Assembly (NCBI RefSeq): GCF_004208515.1
Contig: NZ_SGIM01000007.1
Location: forward strand, 62,001-126,000
From: Acinetobacter halotolerans
Lineage (GTDB): Bacteria; Pseudomonadota; Gammaproteobacteria; Pseudomonadales; Moraxellaceae
Direction: 5' to 3'
Length of the DNA stretch: 64,000 nt
The position numbers and the translations under genes are program-made. This document shows positions 57,515-64,000 of this stretch, piece after piece. The notes beneath the pieces were generated by a model. The model saw only the letters and a program-made list of their open reading frames with translations, ran no database searches and was not told where the DNA came from. Each line of letters opens with the position of its first letter. Positions within the stretch are counted from its first letter, which is position 1.

Positions 57515-57893
57515 GTACAAAACTCCTTTTGTATCGTTATGGACGCATTCGTCATTGTTGCTATTGAGTGGTCAGTTTTTATGAAAATTAATATCTTTTT
57601 ATATGTATAAAAATACATTAGTTTTCATATTAATAGACTTCAATACGGTTGCTCAAGCGATATTCTTTACGGTTTTGTTACCAGTAACTATTGATGAATT
57701 AAGCAATTTTTAAATCAGTGAATTACAGTAAAAATTGCAGGAAATAGAAAGCATAATGTGTGCCATGATCTTAATTTTTTAAACAGGGTAAGAGATAAGA
57801 TAAAATTTCAAGGCTTATCGAGCCTTAAGGGAACGAAGCTGGGTTTTAAAAGACAAAAAAAGCGGCATTAAGCCGCTTTAAAGTATTGAAAAG
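57515..57893. other. Intergenic region between gltI and amtB
   Basis: This 379-base gap holds the gltI promoter region on its left and the amtB terminator on its right. Both genes are on the minus strand. Nothing else was recognised. Confidence 0.5.
57859..57879 (-). terminator. Terminator of amtB
   Basis: AAAGCGGC (57859-57866) pairs with GCCGCTTT (57872-57879); on the minus strand a run of T follows. Confidence 0.85.
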
Positions 57894-59081
57894 TTAGAAC
57901 ATTGACTCTTCAGAGTTTGCCGAAACTTTATGAATCGAAAGGTCTGCCCCACGATACTCATCTTCTGCTGATAAGCGAATACCAATCGTCAGTTTTAATA
58001 AACCATAGACAATAAAGCCACCAATCAACGCAACGCTAATCCCTAAACCTGTGCCGATCAATTGAGAAATAAAAGAAACACCGCCTAAACCACCAAGTGC
58101 TTGTTGACCAAATATTCCTGCTGCAACGGCACCAAAAGCACCACAGACACCATGTAAAGGCCATACCCCGAGTACATCATCAACTTTAAGTTTGTTTTGC
58201 GTGTAGGTAAAGAAATAGACAAATATTGCACCTGCACATGCGCCAATCATCAATGCCCCAATTGGATGCACAATATCAGAACCAGCACAGATTGCTACAA
58301 GACCTGCCAATGGACCATTGTGTAAGAAACCAGGGTCATTTCTACCCATAAAGTTGGCTGCCAACGTACCACCAGCCATCGCCATAAGTGAGTTGATGGC
58401 TACGAGTCCAGAAATGGCTTCGACACGTTGCGCACTCATCACATTAAAGCCAAACCAACCAACAATCAAAATCCATGAACCTAAAGCAAGGAATGGAATT
58501 GATGACGGTGGATGAGCACTAACACGACCATCTTTTTTGTAGCGACCATTTCGAGCACCTAACAACAGCACCGCCGCTAACGCAATCCAACCGCCCATGG
58601 CATGAACAACCACTGAGCCGGCAAAGTCATGGAAGGGTGCACCAAATTGGTTTTCTAACCACGTTTGCACACCATAGTTACCATTCCAGATCATACCTTC
58701 AAAGAATGGATAGATCAGGGCGACCAGCAGTAAAGTCGCTAATGCTTGCGAACGCATTTTTGCACGTTCTGCAATACCACCAGAAACAATCGCTGGAATG
58801 GCGGCTGCAAAGGTAAGTAAGAAGAAGCAACGCATCAGGTCATAGCCATGATTGGCTGATAACAGCTCACCTGTTACAAGGAAGTTTTGACCATAGGCAA
58901 TCCAATAACCAACGAAGAAGTAGGCGATGGCTGAGATACAGAAGTCTGTCAGGATTTTGCTAAGTGCATTGACTTGGTTTTTGTGACGTACAGTGCCTAA
59001 CTCGAGGAATGCAAATCCTGCGTGCATTGCAAGCACCAATACGGCACCAAGTAATAGAAAAAAGATGTCTACGTTTTGCAT
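57894..59081 (-). CDS. amtB: Ammonium transporter AmtB
   Basis: AmtB conducts ammonium/ammonia across the inner membrane. The 395-residue product has eleven membrane segments. The conserved pore residues are in FHDFAGSVVVHAMGGWIALAAVLLLG (first pore His) and GVWPLHGVCGAFGAVAAGIFG (second pore His). It lacks a cleaved signal peptide, starting MQNVDIFFLLLGAVLVLAMHAGFAFLELG. No glnK precedes it, unlike in enteric bacteria. A TGCACC half-site resembling the NtrC consensus lies about 60 bases upstream. Confidence 0.93.
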   Translation of the reverse strand: MQNVDIFFLLLGAVLVLAMHAGFAFLELGTVRHKNQVNALSKILTDFCISAIAYFFVGYWIAYGQNFLVTGELLSANHGYDLMRCFFLLTFAAAIPAIVSGGIAERAKMRSQALATLLLVALIYPFFEGMIWNGNYGVQTWLENQFGAPFHDFAGSVVVHAMGGWIALAAVLLLGARNGRYKKDGRVSAHPPSSIPFLALGSWILIVGWFGFNVMSAQRVEAISGLVAINSLMAMAGGTLAANFMGRNDPGFLHNGPLAGLVAICAGSDIVHPIGALMIGACAGAIFVYFFTYTQNKLKVDDVLGVWPLHGVCGAFGAVAAGIFGQQALGGLGGVSFISQLIGTGLGISVALIGGFIVYGLLKLTIGIRLSAEDEYRGADLSIHKVSANSEESMF

Positions 59082-59495
59082 AACATGCTCGATATAAGTG
59101 CTAAATCTAATTCTGATGCAAAATAAATGATCATTTTTTGCACCAAAATGGATTTATCGAATCTAAAGAACTTGAGCCATCTTAAGGAAGCTCATTTTAA
59201 TGCATTGAGCTATGCAAAAAACGCACCAATTTAGAGGTTATATTTTATTTTTGGTGAAAAGTGGTGCGTCTATAAATATATATCAGATAGATCGCGCTAT
59301 TTTTAATGAGCCGAGCAACATTGCAACGCTTGAATGGGAATTAGAAGTACGATGTTCTAGGCTCCAAAAATTATGTTGGGTTTATGAGGAGGAAAAACTG
59401 GTTTTAATATGTGTATAAATCATCTTTAATAAATGGCGTGTTGGGTTCATTGCAAAAACGCCAATGAACAGTAGAAATAAAAGCTGAGTAAAGTA
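59082..59495. other. Divergent intergenic region, amtB / AEC transporter
   Basis: In these 414 bases GCACCA or its complement occurs three times: TGCACCAAAATGG at 59139-59151, ACGCACCA at 59221-59228 and TGGTGCGT at 59262-59269. The last two form an inverted repeat. The first matches the left half of an NtrC site. A 68-codon open frame from 59212 has no ribosome site. Confidence 0.45.
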
Positions 59496-60401
59496 ATGAA
59501 TAATATTGTTCTGGCCCTGTTTCCTTTGGTTGCATTCATTGCATCAGGATATATTTTCAAAAAATACCATTTCCTGAGTAAAGAGTTTTGGGCTGGAGCA
59601 GAGAAGTTAAATTACTATATTTTATTTCCAGCTTTATTATTCAATACTTTAGCGACCACAAAAATTGATTTGCACAGCCTGAGTAGCGCTGTTATCGCGA
59701 TGTTGATCGTGGTGCTGACGGTTACGGCTGTCATGTATGTATTACGAATGTTTTGGGATATTCAGCCCGCGCGTTTTGGTGTGCATGTCCAGAGTATGGT
59801 CCGTTTCAATACTTATATTGGTTTAGCGTTGGTCGCCTCTCTCTTTCAAAAAGAAGGGATGGCGATTTTGGTGATTTTATTGGCGCTTTGTATTCCATTG
59901 GTCAATGTGATTTCAGTGCTGGCTTTAACCACCAAAGAGCAGATGGCGATCAAGCCTGTTTTGATTGCATTGCTGAAAAATCCGTTGATTGTTTCTTGTA
60001 TTGTGGGTGGGGTGATCAATGTATTAAACATTCCGATTTGGGATGGTCTTTCTAATTTGATCAAGCTTTTTTCAGCATCGAGTTTGCCACTAGGTTTGTT
60101 ATGTGTTGGCGCGGCTTTACAGTTTATGCAGATGAAAAAAGATATTGTGGTGTTATTAGCTGATACTTTTGCCCGACTCTTGGCTGTACCTGCATTGGCT
60201 TTTCTCGTATGTACATGGTTAGGTTTGCCAAGTTTGCAAACTCAAATTTTAGTGGTGTTTTTTGCTCTGCCAACGGCTTCTGCTGCTTATATATTAACAA
60301 AGGTATTGGGTGGAGATAGTCAACTGATGGCCGCCGTAATTAGCTTTCAGACCTTATGTGCCGCCGTGACCTTGCCATTGGTGATTTGGTGGATATCTTA
60401 A
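59496..60401 (+). CDS. AEC-family (auxin efflux carrier-like) transporter
   Basis: The 301-residue product has about ten membrane segments in two five-helix repeats. It starts IVLALFPLVAFIASGYIFKKYHFLSKEFWAGAEKLNYYILFPALLFNTLATT, typical of the AEC family, and has the SSLPLGLLCVGAAL and ASAAYILTKVLGGD motifs. Bacterial members carry malonate, malate or other small acids. No metabolic genes adjoin it, so the substrate is unknown. Confidence 0.88.
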   Translation: MNNIVLALFPLVAFIASGYIFKKYHFLSKEFWAGAEKLNYYILFPALLFNTLATTKIDLHSLSSAVIAMLIVVLTVTAVMYVLRMFWDIQPARFGVHVQSMVRFNTYIGLALVASLFQKEGMAILVILLALCIPLVNVISVLALTTKEQMAIKPVLIALLKNPLIVSCIVGGVINVLNIPIWDGLSNLIKLFSASSLPLGLLCVGAALQFMQMKKDIVVLLADTFARLLAVPALAFLVCTWLGLPSLQTQILVVFFALPTASAAYILTKVLGGDSQLMAAVISFQTLCAAVTLPLVIWWIS

Positions 60402-60523
60402 GCGATGAATACCTGAGCTAGCCACTTTGGGTTCTTTTAAAAATAATATGCTGTTTCATACACAAAGGAAGGTTTACTACCTTCCTCGTTTAATTGTTGC
60501 TACACTTTTTCCTTTTCAGGTGG

Positions 60524-61546
60524 ATGAGCATGTCCTTTGATCTCAAAGTCAGCTTACAGCAAGGAGCTGAGCCGTCTGCACAGCAGAAAAAGCTGAATCG
60601 CCTGATTGATAAAATAGAACAGCAAAAAATCAGTCTTGCCACATGGCAGAATGCCCAAGCCGAAATTCAACAGCACACGCGGCAAAAACTGATGCCTGTG
60701 TATCATGAACTACATGAGGTGTTATTTCAGCAGTTAGATCAACTTTGGAATCTGTTACACAGCCATGAGTTTTCCAAAGTTGATGTACAACAACTGGATG
60801 AGAAAATTGCCCAACTTGCGCACATGTTGAAACGCTCTCAGATGTTGACTGATGAACAGTTAAAGCTGGTGCAGCAAATCGATAGCTTTTATCAGCAACA
60901 TGCACAACAATCGATTAAAAAGTCTAAGAAGGTGCAGTCAGCTAAGTTTGAGTACAGTGAACGTCCTGATCAAAATCTAGAATTAGAAGATGAATTTGAA
61001 CAGTATGCGGCGGAACAACAACAGGCAAGAGAAAAAGCCAAACAGCTACGACAGCAACAGAAGCGTGAACAAGCCGAGCAACTGGCAGCACGATCACTTA
61101 AAACAGTGTATTTAAAAATTGCTGCAATGATTCATCCTGACCGTGAGCTAGATGAAACCAAGAAAGAAGAAAAAACTGAGTTGTTTCAACAGGCAAGTCA
61201 GGCTTATGAACAGCAGGATTTGTTCTATTTGCTGAGACTTCAGTTACAGCTTGAACAGAATAAAGGTGTAGGAGCTAAAGAGTTATCAGCAGAGCAAGTG
61301 AAGTTTTATAAACTGGCTTTAGATACACAGAGTCAGCAGCTTGAAAGTCAAATTAGCGAGATTTTAGATTCTTTTCAGTTGGCAAAGAAAGTCAAAGCCG
61401 AACATGTGCATATGAGTGATGTTTATAAAGCTATTGATGCTGACTGTGCTGAGCTAAAGCAGCAGGTGAAATGGGAAAAGGAACGTTTAAAGCATATGAA
61501 AAAAGTGAGTGGGGTAGAGATGTTGTTAGGGTATGGGGCGCTTTAG
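60524..61546 (+). CDS. J-domain-like protein with long coiled coil
   Basis: The 340-residue product (start MSMSFDLKVSLQQ, behind CAGGTGG; upstream TTG codons are less likely) is highly charged and Gln-rich with long helices. Around residues 195-240 it has SLKTVYLKIAAMIHPDRELDETKKEEKTELFQQASQAYEQQDLFYLL. This holds the HPD tripeptide of DnaJ J-domains in a helix-HPD-helix setting. It has no signal peptide or membrane segment. It could be a DnaK co-chaperone; the client is unknown. Confidence 0.7.
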   Translation: MSMSFDLKVSLQQGAEPSAQQKKLNRLIDKIEQQKISLATWQNAQAEIQQHTRQKLMPVYHELHEVLFQQLDQLWNLLHSHEFSKVDVQQLDEKIAQLAHMLKRSQMLTDEQLKLVQQIDSFYQQHAQQSIKKSKKVQSAKFEYSERPDQNLELEDEFEQYAAEQQQAREKAKQLRQQQKREQAEQLAARSLKTVYLKIAAMIHPDRELDETKKEEKTELFQQASQAYEQQDLFYLLRLQLQLEQNKGVGAKELSAEQVKFYKLALDTQSQQLESQISEILDSFQLAKKVKAEHVHMSDVYKAIDADCAELKQQVKWEKERLKHMKKVSGVEMLLGYGAL

Positions 61547-61552
61547 TGTAGT

Positions 61553-61575
61553 ACACCCTCTCCCTTTGGGAGAAG
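61553..61575. repeat. Short GC-rich inverted repeat after the J-domain-like gene
   Basis: CTCTCCC and GGGAGAAG flank three T residues about 7 bases after the stop codon, a stable stem that may end transcription. Similar short palindromes recur in some gammaproteobacterial genomes; only this one is in the window. Confidence 0.45.
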
Positions 61576-61692
61576 GTAAGAAATCTTTTTTATTGATTAA
61601 AATAGCCATAGAAAGAAATTATGAATAAAAAACATTAAATTAAAAATTTTTATAATTATCGAAAAATGTATTCTAACACCATAAGTTTAATA

Positions 61693-62574
61693 TTATTTAC
61701 TTAAAATAAAAGTATTAGGTATACACGCGGAGTAATATTCAAACTTCCTATACTCTACTCCCATTTCATTGTTTTTGTTATCTAATAGGTTTCTTTGTGT
61801 CCAATTACCGCAATCATCAAATATATAGTCTTTAAAACTCACATTAGTTTCTGGGTTGCTATAATTTATGACTTTCGCTAATACTGAATTTTCATATTCA
61901 TATTCAATTTTTGAGTTTTCACGCATATCTTTTAAGGAAGATTTTATCATTCCATTATGATTATATATTTTTTCTAGGGGTGGCATGAAGTGATAGGGTG
62001 GTGCATTAGCTAATATGATTTTCTCAAGTTCACCATTTCGAGAACTAAGATGTATTGTTTGAATTGACGTAAGTTGAAGGTTGTTGTTTGGGGTATTAGA
62101 ATAATGTTTATAAACTTGAGTAGTTGGAGTGTATTCTATAGCTACTTTTTTAGATAAAATATTAGATGCAATCTTTGGGTAATAAGCAATGATTTGAGGC
62201 CTATTTTCTTGATCATAATGAGTAACAGATCCAATTAAATAATTATTTCGCTCCTTAGCTTGATTATTCGTATATAAATGATGCTTTATAAGTTTGGCAG
62301 ATTTTTTATCGAACTCCCACTCTTGTCCAAAAGCTCCCATTGATGGAGAATCAATCTGTTTTAATATTCCATTGGGCAAAAAGTAAAGCTGTACTTCATC
62401 AAACTTAAATGGACTAAATTTTTGTTTAGTCCAAGTATTTAAATTTTTTACGTCACCTTTTAAATATAAATCATTTTTGTTAATGATTAATTTTTCTGGT
62501 ATCTCAATTTGAGCATGGGCTTGTTTTGTCATGAAAAGAGCTAGAATAAATAGGGAATTAAGTATTATTCTCAA
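61693..62574 (-). CDS. Secreted protein of unknown function, YD-repeat-like
   Basis: The 293-residue product has a clear signal peptide (MRIILNSLFILALFMTKQAHA). It is Asn-, Lys- and Tyr-rich with several short strand pairs such as EYEYENSVLAKVINY and FKDYIFDDCGNWTQRN that resemble YD (Rhs-type) repeats, with no nuclease or toxin domain. It is more AT-rich than its neighbours, which may indicate recent acquisition. Two Cys lie near the C-terminus. I do not recognise the family. Confidence 0.65.
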   Translation of the reverse strand: MRIILNSLFILALFMTKQAHAQIEIPEKLIINKNDLYLKGDVKNLNTWTKQKFSPFKFDEVQLYFLPNGILKQIDSPSMGAFGQEWEFDKKSAKLIKHHLYTNNQAKERNNYLIGSVTHYDQENRPQIIAYYPKIASNILSKKVAIEYTPTTQVYKHYSNTPNNNLQLTSIQTIHLSSRNGELEKIILANAPPYHFMPPLEKIYNHNGMIKSSLKDMRENSKIEYEYENSVLAKVINYSNPETNVSFKDYIFDDCGNWTQRNLLDNKNNEMGVEYRKFEYYSACIPNTFILSK

Positions 62575-62599
62575 TTTTATATTCCTTAAATTATAATAA

Positions 62600-62621
62600 A
62601 AGGGCTGAATAATCAGCCCTT
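62600..62621 (-). terminator. Terminator of valS
   Basis: AAGGGCTGA (62600-62608) pairs with TCAGCCCTT (62613-62621) just downstream of valS on the minus strand. Confidence 0.8.
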
Positions 62622-62653
62622 AATATTACAGATTAAATTGTGAACTTTAAAGC

Positions 62654-64000
62654 TTAAAGCGCTGCAATCTGATCCATATTGTGCTTAATTTTCACTAACT
62701 GATCAGCAAACTCAGCAAGTTTAACTTTTTCACCTTCAACCACAGCCGCAGGTGCTTTAGCAACAAAGCCTTCATTTGCCAATTTTCCAGCGATTTGATC
62801 ATGTTGCTTTTGAACTTTGTCTAAGTCTTTCTGCAAACGACCCAATTCTGCTTTAGGATCAATCAAGCCTTTCATCGGTACAAATACTGAAGCATGGCTA
62901 ACAACACTCGAACAAGAGAGTGGTGGTTCTTGATCTTTGGTTAAGAACTCAATACTTTCAACTTTTGCGAGTGCTTTAAATAATGCTTCGATACGAATGA
63001 TTTGCTCACGCTCAACATCAGAAGTGTTTTGCAATAACACTGGCAGTAAACGTGCATTACCCAAGCCCATTTCACCACGAATATTACGCACAGCACCGAT
63101 CAAACCTTGTAACCAATGCATATCAGCTTCAGCCTGTTCATTTACACGCTCAGGGTTCGCAACAGGGTATTGCGCAAGCATAATACTTTCGCCTGAAATA
63201 CCAAGTTTTGGTGCAAGTGTTTGCCAAATTTCCTCAGTCAAATACGGCATCAAAGGATGTGCAAGACGTAAAGAGGCTTCCATCACTGCAAGTAAGACAC
63301 GACGAACTTCTGCTTTACGCTCAGCAGAGACATTCTCATCGTTTAGAACAGGTTTGGTTAACTCAACATACCAGTCACAATATTCATTCCAAATGAACTC
63401 GTAAATTGCTTGTGCAGCCAAGTCTAAACGGTAAGTCGCAAAGGCTTGTTGTACCGCAGCTTCTGCTTTTTGCAGACGGCTTACGATCCACTGTTCAGGC
63501 AGTTCCCAAAGATCTTGACGAATTTCAGAACTAATTTCTTGGTTTTCACAGTTCATCATCACGAAACGGGTTGCGTTCCAGATCTTGTTGGCAAAGTTAC
63601 GATAGCCTTCAACACGCTTCATATCGAACTTAATGTCACGACCTGTGTTGGCAAGGGCGCAGAACGTGAAGCGAACTGCATCCGTACCGTAAGCTTGAAT
63701 ACCCTCTGGGAATTCTTTGCGCGTTGATTTTTCAATCTTCGCTGCTTGTTTCGGATTCATTAAACCCGTGGTACGTTTTTGTACGAGGTCTTCAAGGTCG
63801 ACACCGTCGATCAAATCGAGAGGGTCGAGTACGTTACCCTTAGACTTCGACATTTTCTGACCTTCGCCATCACGGACTAAGCCATGAACGTAAACCGTTT
63901 TAAACGGTACTTGTGGCGTACCATCTTCATTCTTCATGAAATGCATCGTAAACATAATCATACGAGCAACCCAGAAGAAGATGATGTCAAAACCAGTGAC
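62654..64000 (-). CDS. valS: Valyl-tRNA synthetase, C-terminal part (runs off the window)
   Basis: The 5' end lies beyond the window edge; 448 codons are visible from VTGFDIIFFWVARMIM. The class I motif KMSKSKGNVLDP is near the left of the visible part, followed by the anticodon-binding helical domain (WNEYCDWYVELTKPVL) and the C-terminal coiled-coil arm (ELGRLQKDLDKVQKQHDQIAGKLANEGFVAKAPAAVVEGEKVKLAE) that is specific to ValRS. No damage is seen. Confidence 0.97.
   Translation of the reverse strand, partial: VTGFDIIFFWVARMIMFTMHFMKNEDGTPQVPFKTVYVHGLVRDGEGQKMSKSKGNVLDPLDLIDGVDLEDLVQKRTTGLMNPKQAAKIEKSTRKEFPEGIQAYGTDAVRFTFCALANTGRDIKFDMKRVEGYRNFANKIWNATRFVMMNCENQEISSEIRQDLWELPEQWIVSRLQKAEAAVQQAFATYRLDLAAQAIYEFIWNEYCDWYVELTKPVLNDENVSAERKAEVRRVLLAVMEASLRLAHPLMPYLTEEIWQTLAPKLGISGESIMLAQYPVANPERVNEQAEADMHWLQGLIGAVRNIRGEMGLGNARLLPVLLQNTSDVEREQIIRIEALFKALAKVESIEFLTKDQEPPLSCSSVVSHASVFVPMKGLIDPKAELGRLQKDLDKVQKQHDQIAGKLANEGFVAKAPAAVVEGEKVKLAEFADQLVKIKHNMDQIAAL

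Noticed and set aside
59212-59418. 68-codon open frame between amtB and the AEC transporter gene
   Set aside because: No ribosome site, no recognisable motif, and composition like intergenic sequence.

Overview
The window is a stretch of chromosome from a gammaproteobacterium, almost certainly Acinetobacter. The evidence is the low G+C codon use, an AtfA-type wax ester synthase very close to the A. baylyi protein, the pmrCAB arrangement, a DcaP-type porin, a van (vanillate) locus with vanK and vanP, and a PA1571-like small protein. It is mostly ordinary housekeeping sequence. I see no prophage, insertion sequence, CRISPR array or recognisable defence island.

Layout. 1-8.3 kb: gatCAB (minus strand) faces away from mreBCD-maf-rng (plus strand), followed by a small PA1571-like gene. 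8.3-14.5 kb: wax ester synthase atfA, APS reductase cysH, thrH, and two FadL-type outer-membrane proteins. 14.9-22.7 kb: the potassium system kdpABC with its sensor-regulator pair kdpDE. 22.8-24.6 kb: a three-lipoprotein operon (CsgG-like, DUF4810, DUF799). 24.6-29.4 kb: coniferyl-type aldehyde dehydrogenase, a PAP2 phosphatase, a glutamine-synthetase-like enzyme and a GntR/FCD regulator (VanR candidate). 29.4-38.6 kb: vanB and vanA, then an operon of arylsulfatase, formylglycine-generating enzyme and OprD-like porin, then divergent vanK and vanP, ending next to a tRNA-Arg(CCU). 38.7-47.7 kb: aroP-like permease, prpF, ispA, a YjbR protein, nfeD with an SPFH protein, a patatin lipoprotein, a lysophospholipid acyltransferase and an AmpG/RhtX-like transporter. 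48.2-54.2 kb: dcaP, pmrCAB and a kinase-fold protein. 54.3-64 kb: gltIJKL, amtB, an AEC transporter, a J-domain-like protein, an unknown secreted protein and the 3' part of valS.

The most interesting part is 28.7-38.6 kb. The palindrome ATTGGATCCAAT, which I recall as the VanR operator of Caulobacter, is present upstream of vanA. Near-identical copies (core TTGGATCCA) lie in the gaps upstream of vanA and between the sulfatase operon and vanK. An exported arylsulfatase, a lipoprotein formylglycine-generating enzyme with both catalytic cysteines, and an extra porin therefore appear to share a regulon with vanillate demethylase and the vanillate transporter. I infer a route in which sulfate esters of methoxylated aromatics cross the outer membrane, are desulfated in the periplasm, taken up by VanK and demethylated by VanAB. 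The adjacent coniferyl-type aldehyde dehydrogenase fits a lignin-monomer theme.

Smaller observations include a decayed aldehyde dehydrogenase fragment near 28.5 kb, a TTTACGCA direct repeat with the same 11-base pitch upstream of both kdpA and the glutamine-synthetase-like gene, and a good PmrA box ahead of pmrC.
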